Shown here: positions 29,901-37,508 of the stretch, one piece after another
Layout: each line of letters starts with the position of its first letter
Numbering within the stretch: position 1 is the first letter of the stretch
NCBI GenBank assembly: GCA_002843005.1
Contig: PHEX01000002.1
Coordinates: 1 to 43,945 of the forward strand
Source: Candidatus Anoxymicrobium japonicum
GTDB lineage: Bacteria > Actinomycetota > Geothermincolia > Fen-727 > Anoxymicrobiaceae
Direction of reading: 5' to 3'
DNA: 43,945 nucleotides
Notes under the pieces: model-generated
What the model was told of the DNA's origin: nothing
The model's database searches: none
What the model saw: only the letters and a program-made list of their open reading frames with translations
Position numbers and translations under genes: made by a program

Positions 29901-30832
29901 TCGACCTTGGAGGTGGCCTCTCCCTCCACCGCAAGGCGGGAATCGACGAAAGCGCCGATTTCCACCAGATCCAGCTTGTCTGAGATACTGTCGTAGACAA
30001 AAATCCGCTCGTCGCCTCGGAGCGAACCTCTGGCGCCGGCAAGCTGATTGAATTCGAAAATCAGCATCTGCGCGAGCTGAAGCAATCGCTCGTACGGAAG
30101 GCCCACAAGCAACGGAGCGAAGAAAACGTTTACCGCTTCCCACCCGATAGCGCCGGCGTAATACGATTGAAGCGTGGACGCCATCTTGACCATGTGGCCT
30201 ATCAGGACATCGGGATGTTTCGCCGGGCGCGAGGTGCTTGTGATGTTTGGGAGCCTCAGTCCATACTTCTTGACGTACTCCAGGCTGTGTCCTCCACAAT
30301 ACGGTCTTACGATGAAGCCAAGGTCGTGCAAGTGGATCGCGCCCTCATAGTGAGCGCGGGCTATGTCATCGGAGAAAACCTTCTCGAGCGCGTACTGCTT
30401 GAGAACCGCTTCGGCGATAGTGAGGTTGATGGATTCCGGATTGTGAGTGGTGTTGGAGTTCTCTTTGTTGGCCTGGGTGATTATGTTTTCAACGTCAAAC
30501 ATGGGAAGGCCAAGCTTGGTGTGGCGTTCGAGCATGTGCGACAGGCCACGCTCCATGAACTGAAGGTCGATGAGCTCACGAATAAGACTTGTTGTTACAC
30601 GTATCTGATCTGACGTGACAAGAGCCTTTTCCACCTCGTCCGCTATCTCTTGCGCGAGTTCCGGGGAGGCTTTGGCCTCGAGCATGATCGAAGCCACGAT
30701 CCTTTGTTTGTCCCAGAGGTTGATCTCTTCTTGCGATACCGTGCTCACCCGGAGTGCGATATCGGTGGCATCACAGGCGGCTTCGTATGTAAATCCCACG
30801 TTGTTGTCCAGAACCTGAATCTTGGGCGTCAC
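26954..30832 (-). CDS. nrdD: Anaerobic ribonucleoside-triphosphate reductase (class III) interrupted by an intein
   Basis: 1292 residues before splicing, 717 after. GTG 30832 overlaps the nrdR TGA, with AAGGAG upstream. The N-terminal about 100 residues are an ATP-cone-like domain. The catalytic part has Cys179 (RPYCGGHSLEY), Cys958/959 (QCCRLKL, thiyl radical region), the zinc cluster C1224, C1227, C1238, C1241, and the glycyl-radical site G1254 in RIVGYYSKVS near the C-terminus. It reduces NTPs to dNTPs without oxygen and needs a radical-SAM activase (NrdG), which is not encoded in this window. An in-frame intein occupies residues 270-844. The downstream redoxin is translationally coupled. 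Confidence 0.93.
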   Translation of the reverse strand: MTPKIQVLDNNVGFTYEAACDATDIALRVSTVSQEEINLWDKQRIVASIMLEAKASPELAQEIADEVEKALVTSDQIRVTTSLIRELIDLQFMERGLSHMLERHTKLGLPMFDVENIITQANKENSNTTHNPESINLTIAEAVLKQYALEKVFSDDIARAHYEGAIHLHDLGFIVRPYCGGHSLEYVKKYGLRLPNITSTSRPAKHPDVLIGHMVKMASTLQSYYAGAIGWEAVNVFFAPLLVGLPYERLLQLAQMLIFEFNQLAGARGSLRGDERIFVYDSISDKLDLVEIGAFVDSRLAVEGEATSKVEGDRYYAVSFDHETGETVLSRIYAAIRHENNHQVVEVKTGQGQKVKVTDNHSLFMFDEEGQVIGALPKDEPEVVLVPRQIDIDHEQKSVDVLKLVGDFDTLETGGQVFIRGKSPRKFGVDQFLSVTPELARLLGYYVSEGSLGSQVSLHVFHDSLFEDVKKCVETVFGVPCRVKGGTCSFGGRTHVALFEALCGRQAENKMIPTIVLLGKREIVEEFLSAYLSGDGYISGNRIGCSTVSLTLKAHLWFAFTRLGAVPSIRTDQVAPVEIKRNKVAVARERHVVTIGSTQLEKVRFVHSEKEAARVSSIEKPGKQYDQKRYSYEHLRGLIKEVFGDRMSVKKLGKITPEKIRELHSEVERRLACVDIEQLERLCNEDMVALCKRYLTGNPDICYQTAYGLMRQLEKDAVPVHSCHMRPDRILDDSPYAGLQMDRVIDSLSVPRAIEARKGLNDSQFFFDARQIPSNPNMLKLGLGIAIKQHEKMSRLKEALERCLALLPAGVDSIEPIDNKEYVYDIGVEGTENFLTADGIFAHNSQVVFTDFNLYWNVPGHLADAPAIGPGGVPTGKTYKEYEPEAQAFLKALFEIYLKGDAMGKTFVFPKPLLHINNDFFRTEGWEEMLDIACDVAGKQGITYFVFDRGDEVTVSQCCRLKLKLSEEDIKEALTPEKMRFSALQNITINLPRIAYLAHGSDEMLFSEIEKTLELVAQAHLQKQKFVSSLMALGADGPVSLLCMENDGDPYLRIDRLTYLAGLIGLNEMVQHHLGHQLHESEEALRFGLKVVAHMSLICDRLSERFGINIVLEESPAESSGYRLAKLDMKYFPSQTKSVLKGDVETDQFYYTNSVHLATDAPIDYVERVQKQSLFHPLIKAGAIIHVWLGEHEPPAASIRKFVEKVFSDTNAAQVAFSPEFTVCETCAKTTRGLSSECPLCGSKDVYGITRIVGYYSKVSTWNKGKLGELKERNRTALTKGDKDVVESICER
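28301..30025 (-). mobile_element. Intein with LAGLIDADG homing endonuclease in NrdD
   Basis: 575 residues, S270 to N844 of the precursor, followed by the +1 extein residue Ser845. Block A begins SLRGDERIFVYDS (Ser1 nucleophile). Block B has KVKVTDNHSLF. The two dodecapeptide endonuclease motifs are LARLLGYYVSEGSLG (blocks C) and FLSAYLSGDGYISGN (block E). Block F/G reads VYDIGVEGTENFL and then IFAHN with the final His-Asn. Removing it restores NQLAGARG joined to SQVVFTDFNLYW, the conserved RG-x-Q-x-F region near the active site. All splicing residues look intact, so it should be functional. Confidence 0.92.
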
Positions 30833-31329
30833 CTACCGCTCCTTTGCGCTGTCTCGCCGTTCACGTGATTTTCCGGCAGCGTTGGCATGATATCCTCGAA
30901 CTCTTTCTGAAATTCAGACACGTCTCCGAACCTCTTGTAGACGGAAGCGAAACGAAGGTACGCGATTTCATCCAGCATGCGGAGCCGCTCCATCACCATG
31001 TCGCCGATCTCGCAAGATTGGATTGTTTTTTCCTTTCGCCGCATCAAGGCGCTCTCCATCTCGTCAATGTTGTTCTCAATTATAGAAAGCGCTACGTTTC
31101 GCTTGGAAAGAGCCTTGTAAAAACCATTGGCGATCTTTGTCCTGTCATAACTTTCGAGCGCGCCATCTCTTTTGACTATCAGCGCATCAACTTTTTCTCT
31201 GCGCTCGAAAGTGGTAAACCTGTGACCGCATGACGGACAACACCTGCGCCGCCTGATCCCATCGCCTTCTTTGATGACTCGCGTGTCGATTACTTTTGTC
31301 TTATTGTTCTCGCAAAACGGGCATTTCAC
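30829..31329 (-). CDS. nrdR: Transcriptional repressor NrdR
   Basis: 166 residues. The zinc ribbon C3-x2-C6 and C31-x2-C34 (MKCPFCENN, RRCCPSCGHRF) binds DNA. An ATP cone (about 46-140, LIVKRDGALESYDRTKIANG) senses ATP/dATP. It represses ribonucleotide reductase genes by binding NrdR boxes, and a matching pair of boxes lies upstream of this gene. Its stop overlaps the nrdD start, so repressor and target form one operon and the control is autoregulatory. Confidence 0.96.
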   Translation of the reverse strand: MKCPFCENNKTKVIDTRVIKEGDGIRRRRCCPSCGHRFTTFERREKVDALIVKRDGALESYDRTKIANGFYKALSKRNVALSIIENNIDEMESALMRRKEKTIQSCEIGDMVMERLRMLDEIAYLRFASVYKRFGDVSEFQKEFEDIMPTLPENHVNGETAQRSGR

Positions 31330-31366
31330 TTATCTAAACCAACCTTATTGTTCCACCAATTCTTCA

Positions 31367-31419
31367 AAACCACATCTTGTGATGAAGGCCATTTTTAACC
31401 ACAAGATAGGGTGTGTCAA
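31367..31419 (-). promoter_or_regulatory. nrdR-nrdD promoter with two NrdR boxes
   Basis: On the minus strand TTGACA (31419-31414) and TAAAAA (31397-31392) are 16 bp apart. A 16-bp box, ACACCCTATCTTGTGG (31414-31399), fills the spacer. A second palindromic box (31382-31367, TCACAAGATGTGGTTT) lies downstream. Box centres are 32 bp apart, about three helical turns, as known for NrdR sites. I count 12 and 11 matches to the 16-base NrdR consensus as I recall it. Confidence 0.7.
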
Positions 31420-31714
31420 GACGGTTTTCGTAAATATTTTCTCTATTCGATTGGTTCACTGTTGGCAGAAGGGATAAAGCTTGATTTAAGGTTTAGTTGG
31501 TGGTCGAGCCTTGTGTAGATTAACGAGAAGACGCATGATTGCCGCACGGCTTGCGGCACGGAAGCGCATTGAGTGTGTAAACCCACGGTTCATGCGGTGC
31601 CTGACGCAAGGAGCAAGAACATCTGAATAACTCCTCTGTCTTGAGCGATGATATAGAAAAACTTTTTTCTGAACCTGTACTTGAGATTGAGTAATAACTG
31701 GCAAACAGTGGCAG
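31420..31714. other. Intergenic region between nrdR promoter and hflX
   Basis: No credible gene. It contains a GCCGCA-cggct-TGCGGC hairpin (about 31541-31558). An ATAACTG...CAGTTAT inverted repeat (about 31696-31720) overlaps the hflX stop. Neither is followed by a convincing T run in the direction of hflX transcription. In mycobacteria lexA lies between hflX and nrdR; nothing like it is here. Confidence 0.5.
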
Positions 31715-33004
31715 TTATCGGCTATCTTTTTCCAGGTAGGTTGAATAGTTCGCGAGTTTGTCGCGCGGCAACCTGGCTGAGATAAGCATGCTATCGCCAT
31801 CGATCCTGCTGCTTTGAACGGTTGCGTCGCGGTATAAACTGGCTATGATATCACCGCGATCGGCGGGGACGCGAAGGCGCGCGCTGGATAACTCCAGCCT
31901 GGCAACAGCGGCGATCGCGGAAAGTAGCTCGGGTGTCCCTTCTCCAGTCAGTGCCGATATCAGCACAGACTCAGGGAATCTTTTTTTTAAGGTAGATTTT
32001 TCCGTTGGCGATACAGCGTCGGTTTTATTGAAAACTGTTATGGCGGGAATGTCTGACGCGTCCAGTTCCGCGAGCGTTTCGATTACCGCCCGCATTCGCG
32101 ACGCCATGGATTCCTGCATGGTAGCGTCGATGACGTGTATGAGAACCATTGCGTCCCGGACAACTTCGAGCGTCGAGTGAAAAGCCGCCACCAGTTCGTG
32201 TGGGAGGTTTCGAATGAACCCGACAGTATCGGATATGACAGCGGCCTGGCCGCGGGCGAACTCCAGGCGTCTGGTAGTGGAGTCCAGAGTGCTGAAGAGC
32301 TGGTTCCGGACGAGTACAGTAGAGCCTGTCAGGCGATTTAAGATAGACGACTTGCCGCTGTTTGTATAGCCGACAAGGCAGATTGAGATCAGGCCCGCCC
32401 GCCCGCGCTGCTTGCACTGAGTCTGGCGCACGGCCTCCATCTTCTCCAGATCGCGCTCCAGACGGCGCATCCTCTTGCGGATGCGACGCCGATCCACTTC
32501 GAGTTTCGTCTCGCCGGGACCTCTGGTTCCGATGCCGCCTCCCAGTCTGGAGAGCTCGATGCCGTGCCCGCGCATCCGTGGAAAAAGGTATGACAGTTGA
32601 GCGAGCTCGACCTGTGTTCTGCCTTCGGCCGTGTGGGCGTGGAGGGCAAAGATATCCAGTATCAGCGCCGCGCGATCGAGAACCCTGACGCCGAGCGCGG
32701 ATGCGAGTCTGCCTTGCTGGGCCACCGACAATTCATTATCGAATATGACGAGCGACGCGTCCGCGTCCCTGACGGCGCGGGCAACCTCTTCGACTTTTCC
32801 GCGGCCAAGCACTGTCGCAGGGTCGTACCTGTCGCGCTTCTGTGTCAGCGAGCCGCGGATGCGCGCGCCGGCCGCGACAGCAAGCGCCTCGAGCTCTGAT
32901 AGCGATTCGGCAACCCCGTCATCGGACATCGAGGGAAGTTGCAGCGCGACCAGCAACGCGCCCTCGACATCGCCCGACAAGTTGGGGCTATTGTCAGATG
33001 ACAT
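31715..33004 (-). CDS. hflX: GTPase HflX
   Basis: 429 residues from ATG 33004, with GGAG upstream. The N-terminal HflX domain (about 15-205) contains the glycine-rich LSRLGGGIGTRGPGETKLEV linker and a basic coiled coil (RKRMRRLERDLEKMEAVRQT). The G domain has G1 GYTNSGKS (212-219), a switch region LFSTLDSTTR, G3 SDTVGFIRNLP and G4 FNKTD. HflX splits stalled or stress-arrested ribosomes. It is last in the miaA-dapF-dapL-hflX gene run. Confidence 0.96.
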   Translation of the reverse strand: MSSDNSPNLSGDVEGALLVALQLPSMSDDGVAESLSELEALAVAAGARIRGSLTQKRDRYDPATVLGRGKVEEVARAVRDADASLVIFDNELSVAQQGRLASALGVRVLDRAALILDIFALHAHTAEGRTQVELAQLSYLFPRMRGHGIELSRLGGGIGTRGPGETKLEVDRRRIRKRMRRLERDLEKMEAVRQTQCKQRGRAGLISICLVGYTNSGKSSILNRLTGSTVLVRNQLFSTLDSTTRRLEFARGQAAVISDTVGFIRNLPHELVAAFHSTLEVVRDAMVLIHVIDATMQESMASRMRAVIETLAELDASDIPAITVFNKTDAVSPTEKSTLKKRFPESVLISALTGEGTPELLSAIAAVARLELSSARLRVPADRGDIIASLYRDATVQSSRIDGDSMLISARLPRDKLANYSTYLEKDSR

Positions 33005-33013
33005 GACGCTCCG

Positions 33014-34171
33014 TCAAAGCAGTTTCTCGAGGCGCGCCATGGCTTCAATTATCCGGTCATCTTCGACTGTCAGTGAGAGCCTGACGAACCCCTCCCCGGA
33101 TGAGCCATACGCGTTGCCTGGAGTAAAGAAGACGCCTGCCGCCTCGAGGACATGCGTCGAGAAGCTGACGGAGTCGAAGCCGCCTGGAACCGGCAACCAT
33201 ATATAGATGCTCCCTTTCGGGGGATCGACTCGCCAGCCCAGCGAAGCAAGTTCCCTGACCAAAAGATCACGTCTTCGCTTGTAGGTGGCTGTCATCCGGC
33301 TGGCGTCGGACTCGCAACTGTTCAGCGCCTCAATGCCCGCAAGCTGCACCGGATTAAAAATTCCCGAGTCGATATTTGTCTTGACAGTGCCAAGCGCGCT
33401 GATGATGTCCGCGTTGCCGCAGGCGAAACCAATGCGCCATCCCGTCATGTTGAACGTCTTGGACAGGGAATGAAACTCCAGGCCCGTCTCCTTTGCCCCC
33501 GGAACCTCGAGAACGCTGGGAGCGACAAATCCGTCGTAAGTTATTTCAGAGTAGGCGTTGTCGTGGGCAAGAATGATGTTGTGCTCAAGGCAGAACTCGA
33601 CCGCGCGCTCAAAGAAGTCGATTTGCGCGACCGCGCCGGTCGGATTGTTCGGGTAGTTGATCCACAGTATTCGAGCGCGGCGTAGCACGCCCTCTGGCAC
33701 GCTCTCGAGGTCGGGAAGAAAGCGGTTCTCCGGCGTCAAGGGCAGATAATGCGATTCCGCGCCCGCCAGGAGCGTCCCCATCGCATAAACAGGGTACGAG
33801 GGCTCTGGAACCAGCGCAATGTCACCGGGATCGAGCGCGGCCAGCGCCATGTGAGCTATGCCCTCCTTGGAGCCAATGAGCGGGAGTATCTCGCGTTCGG
33901 GGTCCAGTGCCACGCCGAACCTGCGCTCTATCCACCGGGCCGCGGATTCTCTGAATTCGCCAAGGCCAAAGTAAGATGGATAGCGGTGGTTTTCAGGCCG
34001 GCGCGCTTCAGAGCAAAGCCTTTCGATCACTTTGTCCGGTGTCGGCATGTCAGGGTCGCCGACGCCGAAACTGATCACGTCGACACCTTGCGCCCTTTTT
34101 TCGGCGATCTTTTTGTCTATCCCGGCGAAGAGGTATGGAGGCACTCTCTCTAACTTTTGTGAAAATCGCAT
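33014..34171 (-). CDS. dapL: LL-diaminopimelate aminotransferase
   Basis: 385 residues; a fold-type I PLP aminotransferase. The PLP lysine is K238 in HSLSKTFNMTGWRIG. Asn/Asp motifs INYPNNPTGA and LAHDNAYSEITYDG are present. ISFGVGDPDMPTP and an SFGLGEF-like YFGLGEFRESAARW block agree with DapL-type rather than general aspartate aminotransferases. It makes LL-DAP from tetrahydrodipicolinate in one step. Position supports this: its start follows the dapF stop without a gap, and DapF uses its product. General aspartate or alanine aminotransferase activity cannot be excluded. Confidence 0.85.
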   Translation of the reverse strand: MRFSQKLERVPPYLFAGIDKKIAEKRAQGVDVISFGVGDPDMPTPDKVIERLCSEARRPENHRYPSYFGLGEFRESAARWIERRFGVALDPEREILPLIGSKEGIAHMALAALDPGDIALVPEPSYPVYAMGTLLAGAESHYLPLTPENRFLPDLESVPEGVLRRARILWINYPNNPTGAVAQIDFFERAVEFCLEHNIILAHDNAYSEITYDGFVAPSVLEVPGAKETGLEFHSLSKTFNMTGWRIGFACGNADIISALGTVKTNIDSGIFNPVQLAGIEALNSCESDASRMTATYKRRRDLLVRELASLGWRVDPPKGSIYIWLPVPGGFDSVSFSTHVLEAAGVFFTPGNAYGSSGEGFVRLSLTVEDDRIIEAMARLEKLL

Positions 34172-35017
34172 CTAGTGAACCGTCTTTCCATCGAATACGT
34201 GCCTGGCGGGACCCGTGAGCAGTACCCCGTCTTCCGTCCAGTCAACTACCAGCGCCCCGCCCGGCAGGAATACGGATGCGCGTTTTGGGATGAGACCGTT
34301 GACGCTTGCCGCTACGACCGACGCGCACGCCCCGGTGCCGCACGCCAGAGTCTCCCCTACTCCGCGCTCCCAGACTCTCGCCTCGAGGTTGCCGTCGTCT
34401 AATATCTCGACAAACTCGACGTTGGTTCGCTCTGGAAAAAAACGATGTGTCTCGAGTAGAGGGCCCACGTTTTGAACCGGATATCCGTTGACGTCTTGCA
34501 CAAAGACGACACAGTGGGGGTTGCCCATTGACACGCACGTGACCGTAACCGGATCGCGGCTTTCGAGGGGCAACTCGATACTTACCGCCTCTTCCGTCGG
34601 TTGCCCCTCCATTGGAATATCGGCCCTGCGATACTTCGGAACGCCCATATCAACAGAAAAACGCAACACCGGGGCCTGACCCCGGTGTTGCGTTTTTGCA
34701 CGGGATACGCGCCGCGCGCCCGAGAGGGTCTCCACGGTTGCCTCATCGGAGTCCAGGACGCCACGATCCAGCGCGAAAAGAAAAAGAGCGCGCGCGCCAT
34801 TGCCGCACATCTGCGCTTCGGATCCGTCGGCATTGAGAATGCGCATCTTGAGGTCACAGGAATCGGACGGGAGCATCTCGATAACGCCGTCCGCTCCCAC
34901 GCCCGTTCGCCTGGCGCACAGACGTCGCGCCTCATCCGGCGTGGTCTCATTTCCACCTGAGAAGCGATCCAGCATAATGAAATCGTTACCGGCGGCTTCA
35001 TACTTGAAAAATTCCAT
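34172..35017 (-). CDS. dapF: Diaminopimelate epimerase with a repeat-encoded insertion
   Basis: 281 residues from ATG 35017; a longer frame to 35146 would overlap miaA. It interconverts LL- and meso-diaminopimelate for peptidoglycan and lysine. The two catalytic cysteines are C71 (QMCGNGARAL) and C226 (LACGTGACAS); GNDF and MGNPHCV are also present. Residues about 107-120 (AKTQHRGQAPVLRF) are encoded by a perfect DNA palindrome, and the loop before VDMGVP is longer than usual. The rest reads as an intact enzyme, so the insertion is probably tolerated. Confidence 0.93.
   Translation of the reverse strand: MEFFKYEAAGNDFIMLDRFSGGNETTPDEARRLCARRTGVGADGVIEMLPSDSCDLKMRILNADGSEAQMCGNGARALFLFALDRGVLDSDEATVETLSGARRVSRAKTQHRGQAPVLRFSVDMGVPKYRRADIPMEGQPTEEAVSIELPLESRDPVTVTCVSMGNPHCVVFVQDVNGYPVQNVGPLLETHRFFPERTNVEFVEILDDGNLEARVWERGVGETLACGTGACASVVAASVNGLIPKRASVFLPGGALVVDWTEDGVLLTGPARHVFDGKTVH
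34657..34697. repeat. Palindromic GGGGTCAGG element inside dapF
   Basis: Two perfect 18-bp arms (34657-34674 and 34680-34697) with a 5-nt loop. On the coding strand the centre reads ACACCGGGGTCAGGCCCCGG, and both ends carry AAAAACGCA or its complement. The reading frame is kept through it. Confidence 0.8.
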
Positions 35018-35040
35018 CCTGATCAATTTCCTAGATTGAG

Positions 35041-36036
35041 TTAAAGGTTTGCGCTCTCTTTGAGTGTGGATATTATCATATCGGCGGCATCCCGCGGTCG
35101 CTCTCCGACGTCGAACCACTTCACGCGGGGGTCGGCCTTGAACCACGTCATCTGTCTCTTCGCGTAGTTGCGGGTGCGGCGCTTGATCTCATCAACCGCC
35201 TCGTCAAGTGTCTTCTCGCCATCGAGATGCTCCAGGATTTGCCTGTACCCGAGAGCCTCGGCCGCTATCGTCCCGCGCTCGAGCCCCGTTTCTTTGAGGC
35301 GCATCACCTCGTCCACAAGCCCTTGTGCCATCATCCTGTCCACGCGTTCGTCTATCAGGCGGCGCAACAAGACGCGGTCCATCTTGAGCCCGACGACACG
35401 CGCGTCATACGGCGACTGATAGTCGCTCCAGGAGCGCTGTCTCTCCGACATCAGGCGATCACCCTGCCGCGCCACTTCGATTGCGCGAAGAACCCGTCGG
35501 CGGTTCCGCGGAGAAATTTCAAGCGCGGCGGCATGGTTCAGATTCTCGAGGAGTTTGTGAAGCTCGAGGTCGTTCATGTCATGGAACTCGTCATCATCCG
35601 CATCGACACGATGCCCGTTCGCGAAGTTAAGGTCGTCCACCACGGCGCGGTAGTACAGCCCGGAACCTCCGACCAGCAGTGGCAAACCGCCCCGTGAGGT
35701 GATGTCCAGTATCTGTTCGTCCGCAAGCTCCTTGAAGCGGGCGACTGAAAAAGATTCTTTCGGATCCACCACGTCGAGCATGTGAAACGGGACGGCTTCA
35801 CGCTCTTCCTTTGTAGGCTTATTGGCGCCGATGTCCATGCCGCGATAGACCTGTATGGCGTCTATGGAGACGATCTCGGCATTGATCTCGGCGGCTACAG
35901 TGACAGCGACGGCGGTCTTGCCGATAGCGGTCGGCCCAACGATAGCGGCCATTTTTGTGCCAGGCTCCAAGTGGGATTTTCCTCCGCTCCCGGGCGAGGA
36001 AGCTTTTGGCGCATGTTCAAGATGGTGGTGTGTCAC
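35041..36036 (-). CDS. miaA: tRNA dimethylallyltransferase
   Basis: 331 residues from GTG 36036; an internal ATG at 35952 would remove 28 residues and start just before the P-loop. P-loop GPTAIGKT (34-41), SIDAIQVYRGMDIGANKP (the usual DSxQ is DAIQ), and LLVGGSGLYYRAVVDDL are present. An RRVLRAIEVARQGDRLMS helix and QMTWFKADPRVKWFD near the C-terminus complete the set. It prenylates A37, the substrate of MiaB encoded at 6-7.3 kb. dapF begins 24 nt after its stop. Confidence 0.95.
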   Translation of the reverse strand: MTHHHLEHAPKASSPGSGGKSHLEPGTKMAAIVGPTAIGKTAVAVTVAAEINAEIVSIDAIQVYRGMDIGANKPTKEEREAVPFHMLDVVDPKESFSVARFKELADEQILDITSRGGLPLLVGGSGLYYRAVVDDLNFANGHRVDADDDEFHDMNDLELHKLLENLNHAAALEISPRNRRRVLRAIEVARQGDRLMSERQRSWSDYQSPYDARVVGLKMDRVLLRRLIDERVDRMMAQGLVDEVMRLKETGLERGTIAAEALGYRQILEHLDGEKTLDEAVDEIKRRTRNYAKRQMTWFKADPRVKWFDVGERPRDAADMIISTLKESANL

Positions 36037-36133
36037 CTCTCTGTTTCTCCCTCCTCAAGCAAGGCGAGGGATGTTTTCCACCGACCGACGTCCGAGCCTG
36101 CGAGCGGAGGGCGAAAAAGACATCCCGAGCCTC

Positions 36134-36661
36134 TTATTTGTGCCTGGTGACCGTGAAGCGCTGAAGAGCCACCGGCTCGCCCGGGCTTATCCCGGCCTTC
36201 ATCATGGCGATGCGCACCTGCTCCTCCGCCGTGTCCACACCCTCGAGATCCGGAAGCAGCAATCCCGACTTGTTGCCCGACCTGACGATGACGCCGTAAA
36301 CTTTCGGATCCAGGTGGCTCATATCGGCTATGTCTTCCGCCTCGCCCAGCACGTCTACCGAGTAGGTCAGCCTGTCGAGCTCGTTCGGCCTTACCGGCCC
36401 GAAGCGAAAGTCCGACTTCGCGCTCGATATGGCGTTGTTCCTTATCTCTTCGGCGATGTCACGCGCCGCCGGCTGGATGGTTCCGATGCATCCGCGCAGC
36501 TCGCCATTCTTTTCGATGCACACGAAAACGCCTGCGCGCTTCTCCTTGAGCTCAAGCGCCACGTTCTCGACGTCCGTCAAGTCCTCGCCACGGACGCACG
36601 CCTCCACTACCTTGCGCGCCAGCTTCGCATGCTCGCTCTGTGGTTCTCCCGGGGCGGTCAT
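36134..36661 (-). CDS. AMMECR1-domain protein (AmmeMemoRadiSam system protein A)
   Basis: 175 residues. The invariant AMMECR1 motif LRGCIGT is at 55-61, followed by FRFGPVRPNELDRLTYSVDV and a GLLLPDLEGVDTAEEQVRIA block. Its ATG overlaps the stop of the MEMO-type gene (ATGA), so the two are co-translated. These two genes and a radical-SAM gene form the AmmeMemoRadiSam set, whose biochemical role is not settled. No radical-SAM partner is in the window. Confidence 0.92.
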   Translation of the reverse strand: MTAPGEPQSEHAKLARKVVEACVRGEDLTDVENVALELKEKRAGVFVCIEKNGELRGCIGTIQPAARDIAEEIRNNAISSAKSDFRFGPVRPNELDRLTYSVDVLGEAEDIADMSHLDPKVYGVIVRSGNKSGLLLPDLEGVDTAEEQVRIAMMKAGISPGEPVALQRFTVTRHK

Positions 36662-37503
36662 GTCGTCCCATCCTTTCCCACGAGAGACAGCGTTGCATCA
36701 GGCTCGCCGGGACGCATTCGCGCGACCATGTAGCCGACCCCGAAAGGTCCCTCGTAGGAGAGCACCTCGCTTGAGCGGGCGCAACCATCCACTGTTCCCG
36801 CCATTGTCACAAGCGATCGAAGTCCGCACTCTCCCGCCTCGTCCACGAGGCGACTGTCAAGCTCAAAGAGACCTGTAAAATCGCCGCTCGACACGATGTC
36901 CACGATAAGCGCGTCAAATTCGGCGCCACGCGGGCTATACCCCGCCGGGGCCGTCGGGATAAGCCGGTGTGACATGTCTCCAGATGCGATGAACACGGCT
37001 TTTCGCCCAACGGATTCCACAGCCTTTCTTATAGCAATGCCCATCATGTAATGCGCCTCGAAGTCCAGAAGAGACAGAGACAGGCACACGAGCGGGTAAG
37101 AGCGCTTCGCGAGGAAGTACAGGGGAACCAGTATGCCGTGATCGAGATCGCCCGCGCCGCGCTCCCCCGTGGCCTCGCACGGTACCCCCATCTCTCGCGC
37201 GCGCTTCAAGACCGCCATGGCAAGTTCAATATCCGAAACGGCATCGACGCGAACCTGCGGCGCCCCGAACATGGAAAATGAGCCACCCAGCGCCGGAGCG
37301 GTTTTTACCGTGAACGCGTTCCTGCATATCGGGGTGTGTGGAGACATAATGACAAGAACGTCAGGGGCCACCTCTTCGATCTCGGAAGCGAGGGTTTCGA
37401 GAGCGGCCGCGCTCTTTTGAACATGCCTTACCTCGCCCCCCCCAACTTCTGGCACGAGAATTGGAGGGTGAGGCGCCACACAGCACAACTTCAGGTATTC
37501 CAC
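36658..37503 (-). CDS. MEMO1-like protein (AmmeMemoRadiSam system protein B)
   Basis: 281 residues from GTG 37503, with AAGGGAT upstream. It has the class III extradiol dioxygenase (LigB-like) fold: PHPPILVPEVGGGE near the N-terminus, IMSPHTPICRNAF, DLDHGILVPLYFL and IASGDMSHRL. These supply the His/Asp positions that bind metal in the dioxygenase relatives. It pairs with AMMECR1. Enzymatic activity is not proven for the family. Confidence 0.9.
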   Translation of the reverse strand: MEYLKLCCVAPHPPILVPEVGGGEVRHVQKSAAALETLASEIEEVAPDVLVIMSPHTPICRNAFTVKTAPALGGSFSMFGAPQVRVDAVSDIELAMAVLKRAREMGVPCEATGERGAGDLDHGILVPLYFLAKRSYPLVCLSLSLLDFEAHYMMGIAIRKAVESVGRKAVFIASGDMSHRLIPTAPAGYSPRGAEFDALIVDIVSSGDFTGLFELDSRLVDEAGECGLRSLVTMAGTVDGCARSSEVLSYEGPFGVGYMVARMRPGEPDATLSLVGKDGTT

Positions 37504-37508
37504 GGGAT

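Noticed and set aside
31330..31714. lexA or another gene between hflX and nrdR
   Set aside because: Expected from mycobacterial order, but no frame on either strand encodes a LexA-like protein or any other recognisable product.
35855..36733. 292-codon plus-strand open frame
   Set aside because: Antisense to miaA and the AMMECR1 gene; composition is that of a shadow frame.
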